Below, piece by piece: positions 1 through 8,963 of a DNA stretch of 64,000 bases. The notes beneath the pieces are model-generated. The model saw only the letters and a list, made by a program, of their open reading frames with translations. It was not told the DNA's origin and searched no databases. The stretch spans positions 62,001-126,000 of the forward strand of contig JABSOY010000011.1 of assembly GCA_013215385.1 (NCBI GenBank), written 5' to 3'. Position numbers and translations under genes: made by a program. Position 1 is the stretch's first letter, and each line of letters starts with the position of its first letter. The stretch is from Colwellia sp. (GTDB lineage: Bacteria; Pseudomonadota; Gammaproteobacteria; Enterobacterales; Alteromonadaceae).

Positions 1-266
1 TGATCAATAGCTATTTCTTCATTGGCACTAAAATACCAAGTAAGTAAACCAAGTGATAATTTATTATCGTGACAAGTAATTTCCCCAACAGATAGCTCTA
101 AACTAGTTATAACATCAAGAAATAAAGGGGTTTTCAGTAAAGAAACTAACTCTATGTCGAGGTGGTTCGCTTTATCTGTAATAACGTCATTACCGGTTTT
201 TTTTAACTGCCAAAGGTCAATACCCATTGCTTGCAGTTGTGAAAATTGTCTTTTGGTAATGGTCAT
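1..266 (-). CDS. holD: DNA polymerase III psi subunit (HolD), C-terminus cut by window edge
   Basis: Psi links the chi subunit, and through it SSB, to the clamp-loader complex of DNA polymerase III. I read an open frame on the minus strand starting at the ATG at 264-266 and running off the left edge, so about 88 residues are visible. The N-terminus contains the family's typical pattern QLQAMGIDLWQLKK, in which a Gln-Leu-rich segment leads into the chi-binding Gly-Ile-x-x-Trp region. The following residues fit the start of the psi fold. The start follows an AT-rich stretch with a GGGAG-like site about 10 bases upstream. Call rests on N-terminal pattern and length only. Confidence 0.72.
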   Translation of the reverse strand, partial: MTITKRQFSQLQAMGIDLWQLKKTGNDVITDKANHLDIELVSLLKTPLFLDVITSLELSVGEITCHDNKLSLGLLTWYFSANEEIAID

Positions 267-571
267 AAAATTATAGGGAGTCGTTGCACTAACAATGATT
301 AATATATGATGACAGAGTTTTATCGTAATACCAAATCAATCGATTAAAACTCTTTGCTGTTTTTGATTTTGGCTTTAATTGCTAATAAAGAGGTCGATAT
401 CTATCCTTCTTTTTATCAAACTGAAAGAGAATAAGCTCGTAGACAACAATAATATCTCATGGTGAAGTAATTATAGAGATAACGTTTACATTAATACTAA
501 ATGAAAATATTAAGTTTTAATTTTACTGAAGGTATTCTGAGAATTGTTTTTTGAAACTATGGCTTGGAAAA
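267..571. other. Intergenic region, no gene seen
   Basis: These 305 bases separate the holD start from the 3' end of tRNA-Trp. They are AT-rich and I see no convincing reading frame, hairpin terminator or RNA gene. The holD promoter should lie here. A segment near 331-345 resembles short dispersed sequences common in marine Alteromonadales, but it is too short to call. Confidence 0.4.
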
Positions 572-648
572 TGGCAGGGGTGGAGAGACTCGAACTCCCA
601 ACCATCGGTTTTGGAGACCGCTGTTCTACCAATTGGAACTACACCCCT
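572..648 (-). tRNA. tRNA-Trp (anticodon CCA)
   Basis: The minus strand reads as a complete 77-base tRNA with the CCA end encoded. The acceptor stem AGGGGTG pairs with CACCCCT, the anticodon loop is CTCCAAA with anticodon CCA, and the T-arm is GGGAG TTCGAGT CTCTC. The discriminator base is G, as in bacterial tRNA-Trp. The outermost anticodon-stem pair is a G-A mismatch, which I believe also occurs in related marine gammaproteobacteria. It is a single tRNA with its own promoter just upstream. Confidence 0.97.
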
Positions 649-661
649 GCAACGGATTCGA

Positions 662-689
662 ATTATACCCATGCAATTACAAAGGTAAA
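662..689 (-). promoter_or_regulatory. Sigma-70 promoter of tRNA-Trp
   Basis: On the minus strand a -35 box TTTACC (684-689) and a perfect -10 box TATAAT (662-667) are 16 bases apart. The predicted start, near 655, is about 7 bases before the mature tRNA 5' end at 648. The position and quality fit a stable-RNA promoter. Confidence 0.7.
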
Positions 690-764
690 GCGCTAATGTT
701 AAAAAAAATGAAATAAACAATTTCTTCGCTCAAATTATCTACATAGCGCTGATTTTAAAATCAA

Positions 765-2492
765 TTAACTTTGTGTATTAGAAAAACGCAGTTCTTCCGG
801 ATAAGGAAATACATCTTCAAATTTTCCTGCCGCAACATTTTTCTGACAATTTTGCCAAAAACTGGCCTCTAGCAAATCAGCATGATGAAGTAAAAAGGCA
901 TTTCGGTATTTAGTATTTGCTAAAGCAAAGGTTGCTAGTTCTTCAGGAAACATATCGCCAGGGGCAACAGCGTACCAAGGTTCAGCTGCATATATCTGTT
1001 CTTCGGTAATAGCTTCGGGTTTTACCCTAAAGTTTACTTCATCCATATAAGTTATTTCATCGTAATCATAAAAAATTACTCGCCCATGGCGAGTTACGCC
1101 AAAGTTTTTCAGTAACATGTCGCCAGGGAAAATATTAGCGGCAATTAATTGTTTAATGGCTTGACCATAACCATACATCGCCTCATTAATTTCTTCTTCA
1201 TTTGCTTCTGACAAATAAATATTCAAAGGGATCATTCTGCGTTCAATATAAAGGTGTTGAATAATAATCATGTCACCTTCATAGCGGATAATTGAAGAAG
1301 CAACCTTATTTAATTCTTCTAATAATTCTTTTGAAAACCGTTTTATCGGAAAGGCAACTTCTGAATATTCCATGGTGTCAGCCATTCGCCCGACTCGGTC
1401 ATGACGCTTTACTAAGAGGTATTTATCCTTTACATCTTGTTTGGTCATGTTTTTACTTGGTGAGAATTTATCCTTGATAATTTTAAAAACATAAGGGTAA
1501 GAAGGAAGAGTAAAAACCGACATCACCATGCCTTTAATACCGGCCGCGAGCACTAATTTGTCATTACTTTTGGATAAATGATCGAGGAAGTCCCGATAAA
1601 ATTGAGTTTTCCCTTGTTTATGAAACCCGATGGCAGAATACAAGTCTGCACGAGTCTTATGAGGGATTAAGGTTTTCAGGAAATTAATTAATGCATGTGG
1701 ATGTTGGCAATTTACAAAAAAGTAAGCGCGTGCAAAACCAAATACCACGGCCATATTTTCATCATCTGTTAATACCGCGTCTATATATAAACCTTTTTCA
1801 TTGTCGTTTAAAAGCGAAAATATAAAAGGGGTAACTCCGGCAGGAGAAATAACACGGCCAATAATATAAGCGCCTTTATTACGATAAAAAACAAAGTTAA
1901 GAATATCAAATTGCATTGTTTCAAATTGAAACATTGTTTTTTTCGCATTTCGACGAAAAACTTGAATTAATTGATTCACATCGTTCTCAATATCAACGTA
2001 TGGAACATTGAAATTTGGTGCAGTGATCATTTCTTTAATGGTTTGGAAAACACCTTTTTCTGCCGGATGATAGCGCGTATAAATAATAGGTGCTGGAGAG
2101 CCGTCAAGACGGTTGGCGGTACTTTCAACAAAAATATAATCGTTATGATAATATTTTTGTGAAAATAAATTGCAAAATACTGAATTGTAAAATGTTTCTG
2201 CCAGCTCGGGCTGTTTATGTGAGGTTAGAATTCCCATGTAAGCAAGTTTTACATTGAGCCACAATTTATCATCAAGTGTGGTGAGTTGATAATTTTTATT
2301 GAGTGTTTTTAATGTTTCAGAAACACGAAGTTCGTAAAAGTCGGTACGCTGTTTCGCAGCTTCTTGTACTTCAGCCCATTGGCATTGTTCAAAACGCTGT
2401 TTAGCTGATTGAGTTATTTCACTGAATAATTCAATGTGATGATTAAACCCCTCAAGAATAGTGCTAGCGATTGTATGGGCAAATTTTTTCAT
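765..2492 (-). CDS. aceK: Isocitrate dehydrogenase kinase/phosphatase AceK
   Basis: This cytoplasmic bifunctional enzyme phosphorylates and dephosphorylates isocitrate dehydrogenase, setting the split between the TCA cycle and the glyoxylate shunt. At 575 residues it is full length for the family. Residues about 315-335 carry the signature GIKGMVMSVFTLPSYPYVFK of the ATP-binding kinase core, and about 455-475 hold the catalytic segment GDMLLKNFGV followed by FYDYDEI with the metal-binding aspartates. In many enterobacteria aceK closes an aceBAK operon. Here the gene upstream on the same strand is absent (a 530-base gap, then queA in the other direction), so it is probably transcribed alone. 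Start is the ATG opening MKKFAHTIAS. Confidence 0.97.
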   Translation of the reverse strand: MKKFAHTIASTILEGFNHHIELFSEITQSAKQRFEQCQWAEVQEAAKQRTDFYELRVSETLKTLNKNYQLTTLDDKLWLNVKLAYMGILTSHKQPELAETFYNSVFCNLFSQKYYHNDYIFVESTANRLDGSPAPIIYTRYHPAEKGVFQTIKEMITAPNFNVPYVDIENDVNQLIQVFRRNAKKTMFQFETMQFDILNFVFYRNKGAYIIGRVISPAGVTPFIFSLLNDNEKGLYIDAVLTDDENMAVVFGFARAYFFVNCQHPHALINFLKTLIPHKTRADLYSAIGFHKQGKTQFYRDFLDHLSKSNDKLVLAAGIKGMVMSVFTLPSYPYVFKIIKDKFSPSKNMTKQDVKDKYLLVKRHDRVGRMADTMEYSEVAFPIKRFSKELLEELNKVASSIIRYEGDMIIIQHLYIERRMIPLNIYLSEANEEEINEAMYGYGQAIKQLIAANIFPGDMLLKNFGVTRHGRVIFYDYDEITYMDEVNFRVKPEAITEEQIYAAEPWYAVAPGDMFPEELATFALANTKYRNAFLLHHADLLEASFWQNCQKNVAAGKFEDVFPYPEELRFSNTQS

Positions 2493-2644
2493 AAGTATTT
2501 TTCAGCGATTAATCTTTTAATAATTTTAGCATACGACATATTTAGATAATGGGGTGATAAAGTTATTAATATGATGATTATAACCAAGGTCAATAATCAT
2601 CAGTTTTTTATTTACTGATTACTGATACTAAGTCGATTAAGTTA

Positions 2645-2800
2645 GTTCTCACTTAGATATTGCCAGCGGTATGAGAACAAATAGAATTTTTTGTATATCG
2701 TTATTCTCGGCTTAGGCATCCTGCGTCGCTTTTCATTCTGCATAGATGCAGACGTAGATAGAAGAAGTTATGTGCAGTTATCGAATCGCTGAAAAACACC
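2645..2800. repeat. Dispersed intergenic repeat, copy 1
   Basis: The stretch 2738-2790 begins CTGCATAGATGCAG, a small palindrome, and ends GTGCAGTTATCGAATCGC. A related sequence occurs at 58512-58560 (CTGCATGGATGCAG ... GAGCAGTTATCGAG). Both copies are intergenic and noncoding. The part from about 2645, with an inverted repeat GTTCTCA/TGAGAAC, may belong to the same unit. The boundaries are approximate. Confidence 0.55.
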
Positions 2801-2814
2801 CAAAGCACGAGTTT

Positions 2815-2898
2815 TAAAGGCTTACAGGTTAGGTTGTTGGTTTTGAGAAGGGAATAATGATTCTCTTCAATCAATGCCTTGTCTCTAAGCCTGTTAAA
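2815..2898. repeat. Large imperfect palindrome
   Basis: TTTAAAGGCTTA (from about 2815) is mirrored by TAAGCCTGTTAAA (about 2886-2898). Inside, GAGAA and TTCTC arms flank the centre. The whole segment could form a long imperfect hairpin of about 85 bases, as miniature inverted-repeat elements do. I see no flanking target duplication. Confidence 0.35.
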
Positions 2899-2909
2899 TT
2901 TCGCTGAGC

Positions 2910-2984
2910 GTGAAGAAACTTCTTGGCATTGGTATTATTGTCTTGTTAGCGGTATTACTTGCTATTGTTGGCGTAGGGCTCTAA
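2910..2984 (+). CDS. Possible 24-residue hydrophobic peptide or gene remnant
   Basis: A GTG-started frame encodes MKKLLGIGIIVLLAVLLAIV followed by GVGL and a TAA stop. The product would be two lysines followed by a single membrane-spanning helix, ending 41 bases before queA. There is no clear ribosome binding site, and the upstream frame is open only back to a TAA a few codons earlier. It looks like the signal or anchor segment of a larger envelope protein, for instance the start of an AsmA-like protein, so it may be a decayed gene. A genuine small membrane peptide or leader is the alternative. I cannot distinguish them. Confidence 0.25.
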   Translation: MKKLLGIGIIVLLAVLLAIVGVGL

Positions 2985-3025
2985 AATTACGCGTTTTTTA
3001 ATCCCTTAATTTATGATGGTTTGTC

Positions 3026-4078
3026 ATGCGCGTAGCCGATTTTTCTTTTGATTTACCCGAAGAGCTTATTGCTCGTTATCCGAAGTTAGAACGTACTTCA
3101 AGCCGTTTAATGTCAGTTAATGGTAACAGTGGTGAAATTGCTGATCTTGGCTTTACCGATATTATTGACCAACTTAATGCCGGCGATCTATTAATTTTCA
3201 ACAATACTCGTGTCATTCCCGCCCGTATGTTTGGACAAAAAGAGAGTGGCGGAAAAATTGAAGTATTGGTTGAAAGGCTGATTGACGACAAGCGCTTTCT
3301 TGCCCATATTCGCGCGAGTAAATCACCTAAAGTTGGTAATAAATTAATACTAGAAGGGAAAGTTTCAGCGACTATGTTGGCACGTCATGGGGCATTATTT
3401 GAAGTCGAAATACATGGTGAACAATCAGTATTATCGGTACTTGATGATATTGGTCATATGCCTTTACCCCCCTATATTGACCGTCCCGATGAAGAGAGCG
3501 ATCGAGAACGTTATCAAACCGTTTATAATGAAAAGCCCGGAGCAGTAGCTGCACCTACTGCTGGCTTACATTTTGATGAACATTTACTCGAACAGATAAA
3601 AGCGAAAGGTATTGAGCTAGCGTTCGTCACTTTACACGTTGGCGCTGGAACATTTCAGCCAGTTAAAGTCGATGAGATTGCAGACCATATTATGCATGCA
3701 GAATATGTTGAAGTTTCCGATGAGGTTGTTCAACAAATAGCTAAAACAAAAACTAATGGCGGGCGAGTTGTTGCTGTAGGCACTACTTCTGTTCGCTCTA
3801 TAGAAAGTGCCGCGAAATTGGCGAAAGAAAAAGGGACTGTGCTAAGCGAATTTTATGGTGATACTGATATTTTCATTACCCCAGGTTATCAGTTTCAAGT
3901 CATTGATGCGTTGATCACTAATTTTCATTTATCAGAATCAACCTTACTGATGTTAGTTAGTGCCTTTGCCGGTTATGAGCACATGATGTCGGCGTACCAA
4001 CACGCAGTTGACGAAAAGTATCGATTTTTTAGTTATGGTGATGCAATGTTTCTCACTAAAAAAACATTAACTGAATAA
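3026..4078 (+). CDS. queA: tRNA preQ1(34) S-adenosylmethionine ribosyltransferase-isomerase QueA
   Basis: QueA transfers and rearranges the ribosyl group of S-adenosylmethionine onto preQ1 at the wobble base of tRNAs for Asp, Asn, His and Tyr, forming epoxyqueuosine. At 350 residues it has the usual length. Family motifs are present in order: [19 protein letters not shown] at the N-terminus, TAGLHFDE near the middle, [13 protein letters not shown], and [21 protein letters not shown] near the C-terminus. It is followed by tgt 109 bases downstream, which performs the preceding step of the same pathway, so the two are probably co-transcribed with yajC-secDF. Confidence 0.98.
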   Translation: MRVADFSFDLPEELIARYPKLERTSSRLMSVNGNSGEIADLGFTDIIDQLNAGDLLIFNNTRVIPARMFGQKESGGKIEVLVERLIDDKRFLAHIRASKSPKVGNKLILEGKVSATMLARHGALFEVEIHGEQSVLSVLDDIGHMPLPPYIDRPDEESDRERYQTVYNEKPGAVAAPTAGLHFDEHLLEQIKAKGIELAFVTLHVGAGTFQPVKVDEIADHIMHAEYVEVSDEVVQQIAKTKTNGGRVVAVGTTSVRSIESAAKLAKEKGTVLSEFYGDTDIFITPGYQFQVIDALITNFHLSESTLLMLVSAFAGYEHMMSAYQHAVDEKYRFFSYGDAMFLTKKTLTE

Positions 4079-4166
4079 TGTTGTGACTATCATTTTATCT
4101 TATTTCAAAGCTTGAAAATAAAATATATTAAATTGTAAATTGATATCCGCTGGCCTGTTTCGCTAG

Positions 4167-5339
<1,173 letters not shown>

Positions 5340-5379
5340 AAAACCATCCATTTATTAACAATAAAAATCAGAGGAAGTT

Positions 5380-5715
5380 ATGAGTTTATTTATCAATGAA
5401 GCACACGCAGCAGCAGGTCCAGCAGCAGGAGCTGATGGCACATCAATGATGATCATGTTAGCCGTTTTCGGTTTAGTATTTTACTTTATGATCTACCGTC
5501 CACAGGCTAAACGTGTAAAAGAGCATAAAGGATTAATGTCTGAATTGTCAAAAGGTGATGAAATATTAACCCAAGGTGGCATTGTTGGAAAAATTGTTAA
5601 AGTTTCCGATGAAAAAGATTTTATCGTCGTAAGTGTTGCTGAAGGTACAGAAGTTGTTCTTCAAAAAGCGGCAATTAATGCTGTTTTGCCTAAAGGCACA
5701 ATGAAGTCATTATAA
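5380..5715 (+). CDS. yajC: Preprotein translocase subunit YajC
   Basis: YajC is a small inner-membrane protein that associates with SecDF at the SecYEG translocon. The 111-residue product has a short periplasmic N-terminus rich in Ala and Gly, one membrane helix at about residues 25-43 (MMIMLAVFGLVFYFMIYRPQ, with the family's YRPQ exit), and a cytoplasmic beta-rich tail containing GDEILTQGGIVGKI. AGAGGAAG precedes the ATG. It lies 41 bases after tgt and 96 bases before secD, the standard gammaproteobacterial order. Confidence 0.97.
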   Translation: MSLFINEAHAAAGPAAGADGTSMMIMLAVFGLVFYFMIYRPQAKRVKEHKGLMSELSKGDEILTQGGIVGKIVKVSDEKDFIVVSVAEGTEVVLQKAAINAVLPKGTMKSL

Positions 5716-5718
5716 TTG

Positions 5719-5783
5719 TAAGTACTTGTAGGTTAGTTATTCGCTTGAGAAATTGGGTATTATTTCTGACCTACCAGCACTTA
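5719..5783 (+). other. Long hairpin in the yajC-secD intergenic region
   Basis: TAAGTACTTGTAGGTTAG (5719-5736) can pair with CTGACCTACCAGCACTTA (5766-5783): 18 positions with two mismatches and one G-U pair, around a 29-base loop. No U-run follows, so it is not a standard terminator. It ends 28 bases before the GTG start of secD and leaves its ribosome binding site free. It could be a processing or mRNA-stability element between yajC and secDF, or an attenuator-like control. Confidence 0.6.
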
Positions 5784-5811
5784 AAAGAAAGTTAATAAAA
5801 AGGATGAACTT

Positions 5812-7659
5812 GTGTTAAACAAATACCCCTTATGGAAAACACTGATGGTGCTATTTATAGTGGCTTTTGGTGCTTTATACGCTTTACCAAATTTATACGG
5901 TAAAGATCCAGCGGTTCAGATTTCAGGTTTGCGTGGTGTTGAAGCCAACGCTGCAACGCTTGATAACGTAAAAAGTCAGTTGAGTGCTAAGAATATTTCA
6001 TTTTTAAGCATTGTTCTTGAGAATGGTCAGCTACTTGTACGTTTTACTGATACCGAACAACAACTTCGCGCTCGTGATTTACTTGATGAAAGCTTAGGTG
6101 ACAAATATTCTGTTGCTTTAAATCTTACACCTGCAACACCCGACTGGTTAGCTAGTGTTGGTGGTACACCAATGAAGTTAGGCTTGGATTTAAGCGGTGG
6201 TGTTAGCTTCCTGATGGAAGTTAATATGACCGAAGCGATTGTAAAAGCGCAAGACGCTTTAGTTGGTGATTTTCGTACGGATTTACGTGGCGAAAAAATT
6301 CGTTACCGTAGTGTGAAAAAAGCAAATAATTCAATCAATGTGCAATTTCGTAATAGCGATGACTTAACGGCCGCGCATGACTTTTTGAAAAAGCGTTATC
6401 GTGATTTTCTGATAACAGAAAATACAGATAATCTAACGTTATCTGCAAAAATGACAGAGCAAAAGATTAAAGAAGTTCGCGAATATGCTCTTCAGCAAAA
6501 TATTACCATTATTCGTAACCGTGTTAATGAACTAGGTGTTGCTGAACCACTCGTTCAACGCCAAGGTAAAAAGCATATTATTATCGAATTACCGGGTGTT
6601 CAAGATACGGCCAAAGCAAAAGAAATCCTTAATGCTACCGCGACAATTGAATTTAGATTGGTCGATACTGAAGGCGATTTAAGCGCTGCTTTAAATGGTC
6701 GTGTTCCTGCAAGTTCAAAATTACTATATGAACGTGACGGAACGCCTGTTTTATTGAAAAAGCGCGTGATGTTAACGGGTGATCATATTGTTGATGCTGG
6801 CTCTGGATTTGATGAATATAATCGTCCAGAAGTAAATATTTCTCTTGATTCTGCTGGTGGCGGAAAAATGTCAAGTGGTACTAAAAGTAACATTGGTAAG
6901 CCAATGGCCACGGTATTTATTGAATATAAACCTACCGATCGTGTTGACAGTGAAGGCAATACAATTTTTGAAAAAATAGAAGAAGTTATCTCTGTTGCCA
7001 CCATTCAAGCGCGTTTAGGGAAATCCTTCCGTATTACTGGCGCAGGAAGCCAAAGTGAAGCGACTAATTTGGCCTTGTTACTACGTGCAGGTGCGTTAGT
7101 GGCACCGATACAAATTGTTGAAGAACGTACTGTTGGACCAACCTTAGGCGCTGAAAACGTTAGATTAGGCTTTCAAGCTATTTTAATTGGCTTTGGTTTA
7201 GTGTTCATCTTCATGATGATTTATTACCGTGCCTTTGGTGTCGTAGCAAACTTAGCACTTGGCGCTAACCTAATATTGATTATTGGCGTAATGTCGTTAA
7301 TTCCAGGCGCAGCCTTATCGTTACCGGGCATGGCAGGGATTGTCTTAACGGTTGGTATGGCCGTTGACGCTAACGTACTTATATTTGAGCGAATCCGTGA
7401 AGAAATTCGTGCAGGTAAATCGATTCAACAATCGATTCATCAAGGGTATGATGCCGCATTTTCAACAATTATTGATGCCAATATTACCACGCTAATTGCC
7501 GCTGTTATTTTGTTTGCTGTTGGTACTGGTCCTATTAAGGGCTTCGCTATAACTTTATCTATTGGTATTCTTACGTCAATGTTCACTGCTGTTATTGGTA
7601 CTCGTACTATCGTGAATGCTGTTTGGGGCGGAAAACGTCTCGACAAAATTTCAATTTAA
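5812..7659 (+). CDS. secD: Protein translocase subunit SecD
   Basis: SecD works with SecF as a proton-driven motor that pulls translocating proteins out of SecYEG on the periplasmic side. The 615-residue length is normal. TM1 lies near residues 11-28, followed by the large periplasmic P1 region with [15 protein letters not shown], and five more membrane helices from about residue 455 to 600. The motif [17 protein letters not shown], with the proton-pathway aspartate, is present. The start is GTG, preceded by AAGGA. An ATG start is not available nearby. secF follows after 13 bases. Confidence 0.98.
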   Translation: MLNKYPLWKTLMVLFIVAFGALYALPNLYGKDPAVQISGLRGVEANAATLDNVKSQLSAKNISFLSIVLENGQLLVRFTDTEQQLRARDLLDESLGDKYSVALNLTPATPDWLASVGGTPMKLGLDLSGGVSFLMEVNMTEAIVKAQDALVGDFRTDLRGEKIRYRSVKKANNSINVQFRNSDDLTAAHDFLKKRYRDFLITENTDNLTLSAKMTEQKIKEVREYALQQNITIIRNRVNELGVAEPLVQRQGKKHIIIELPGVQDTAKAKEILNATATIEFRLVDTEGDLSAALNGRVPASSKLLYERDGTPVLLKKRVMLTGDHIVDAGSGFDEYNRPEVNISLDSAGGGKMSSGTKSNIGKPMATVFIEYKPTDRVDSEGNTIFEKIEEVISVATIQARLGKSFRITGAGSQSEATNLALLLRAGALVAPIQIVEERTVGPTLGAENVRLGFQAILIGFGLVFIFMMIYYRAFGVVANLALGANLILIIGVMSLIPGAALSLPGMAGIVLTVGMAVDANVLIFERIREEIRAGKSIQQSIHQGYDAAFSTIIDANITTLIAAVILFAVGTGPIKGFAITLSIGILTSMFTAVIGTRTIVNAVWGGKRLDKISI

Positions 7660-7672
7660 GGTGTAGGTTATT

Positions 7673-8620
7673 ATGGAAATTTTAAAATTAAAAGAAACTA
7701 TCAATTTTATGAGCTACCGCAAGGGGGCAATGATATTCAGTATTATATTAATGCTTGCTTCAGTATTTTCTTTAGCTACTAATAAATTAAATTTTGGCTT
7801 AGATTTCACTGGTGGAACTTTAATTGAAGTAGGCTTTGAAGAGGCTGCCGATTTAACTAAGATCCGTAAAGTGATGGATAGTAATGGTTATGGCGATGCT
7901 GTTGTAAAGTTGTATGGAAGCAGTCGTGATGTGGTTATTCGTTTAGCTGACCGTGAAGGCTTAAACGTTGAAATGTTAGGCAACCAAGTGATCAGTGCTT
8001 TAGAAAAAGGCACAGGTCAAAAAATGGACATGCGTCGTATTGAGTTCGTTGGTGGCAGTGTTGGTGATGAATTAGCAGAGCAGGGCGGCTTAGCAATGCT
8101 AACAGCGTTGATTTGTATTCTATTATACGTGGCATTTCGTTTTGAATGGCGTTTTGCGCTAGGCTCTGTATTCGCTTTATTTCACGATGTGTTATTAACG
8201 TTGGGTCTATTTTCAGTGCTGGGATTAGAGTTTGATTTAACGGTACTCGCGGCAATATTAGCGGTTATAGGTTATTCACTCAATGATACCATTGTTGTTT
8301 CGGATCGTATTCGTGAGAACTTTCGTAAAGTTCGTGAAGGCGGTCCAGCTGAAATTATCAATATATCATTGACGCAAACGCTGAGCCGTACTTTCATTAC
8401 GTCGATAACGACTTTACTGGTATTAGCTGCGTTGTTCTTCAGAGGGGGCGAGTTAATTCATGGTTTTGCCACCGCATTATTGTTTGGTGTTTTTGTCGGT
8501 ACATATTCTTCTATTTATGTTGCCAGCTCTGTTGCCTTAGCGTTTGGTGTTTCGAAAGAAGATTTAATACCAGAAGTTATTGAAATAGAAGGTGCTGATC
8601 AGGAAGAAATGACACGTTAA
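7673..8620 (+). CDS. secF: Protein translocase subunit SecF
   Basis: SecF is the inner-membrane partner of SecD. It has 315 residues with six predicted helices: TM1 near residues 19-37, then the periplasmic domain opening with LNFGLDFTGGTLIEV, and five helices after about residue 130. Motifs ALFHDVLLTLG, GYSLNDTIVVSDRIREN and SRTFITSITTLLVL match the family. It ends the operon and is followed by a strong terminator at 8642-8672. Confidence 0.98.
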   Translation: MEILKLKETINFMSYRKGAMIFSIILMLASVFSLATNKLNFGLDFTGGTLIEVGFEEAADLTKIRKVMDSNGYGDAVVKLYGSSRDVVIRLADREGLNVEMLGNQVISALEKGTGQKMDMRRIEFVGGSVGDELAEQGGLAMLTALICILLYVAFRFEWRFALGSVFALFHDVLLTLGLFSVLGLEFDLTVLAAILAVIGYSLNDTIVVSDRIRENFRKVREGGPAEIINISLTQTLSRTFITSITTLLVLAALFFRGGELIHGFATALLFGVFVGTYSSIYVASSVALAFGVSKEDLIPEVIEIEGADQEEMTR

Positions 8621-8641
8621 GTTATTTCTTACCCTACTATA

Positions 8642-8672
8642 AACCGAGTATATTTATATACTCGGTTTTTTA
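8642..8672 (+). terminator. Rho-independent terminator after secF
   Basis: AACCGAGTATA and TATACTCGGTT form an 11-bp stem with a four-base loop, followed by TTTTTA. It lies 22 bases after the secF stop and closes the queA-secF unit. Confidence 0.9.
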
Positions 8673-8824
8673 TTGCTTAAAATACAAGGAGTAATTCTTA
8701 AAACGCTAGGTTATTAGTTATTGCCATTTATAGTAGACTTGAAAGTTAATAACTGAAAAATAGGTGAAGAGTCTAAAGTAATTGCTACTTTTATATTTAA
8801 ATGTAATTTTATTACATGATTTAC

Positions 8825-8852
8825 TTTACATCGTGAAACTAATTAGTATAAT
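8825..8852 (+). promoter_or_regulatory. Strong sigma-70 promoter for the candidate small RNA
   Basis: TTTACA (8825-8830) and a perfect TATAAT (8847-8852) are separated by 16 bases. The predicted start is near 8859. No reading frame follows on this strand; three hairpins and a T-run do. Confidence 0.6.
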
Positions 8853-8858
8853 TACTCT

Positions 8859-8945
8859 AGTTTTTAAGGGCTTTGCTCTTAAGCCCAATTTTTGTAACTC
8901 CCTTACAAATATTTTTATGCCACGTAATTTACGTGGCTTTTTTTT
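8859..8945 (+). ncRNA. Candidate small regulatory RNA, about 87 nt
   Basis: Downstream of a good promoter lie three consecutive hairpins: GGGCTT/AAGCCC (8868-8886), TTTGTAA/TTACAAA with loop CTCCC (8891-8909), and GCCACGT/ACGTGGC (8919-8937), followed by eight T. The last is a textbook terminator that no upstream gene needs, because secF already has its own. The CUCCC loop is complementary to a Shine-Dalgarno sequence, as in many base-pairing sRNAs. I do not recognise it as a named RNA family. Inferred from sequence layout only. Confidence 0.55.
8919..8945 (+). terminator. Rho-independent terminator of the candidate small RNA
   Basis: GCCACGT-AATTT-ACGTGGC is followed directly by eight T residues. 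The reverse complement has no comparable T-run, so it acts mainly on the plus strand. Confidence 0.85.
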
Positions 8946-8963
8946 GCCTTGAAAACCCTTGAA

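Noticed and set aside
523-720. Minus-strand reading frame of 65 codons
   Set aside because: It runs straight through the tRNA-Trp gene and has no ribosome binding site or recognisable product.
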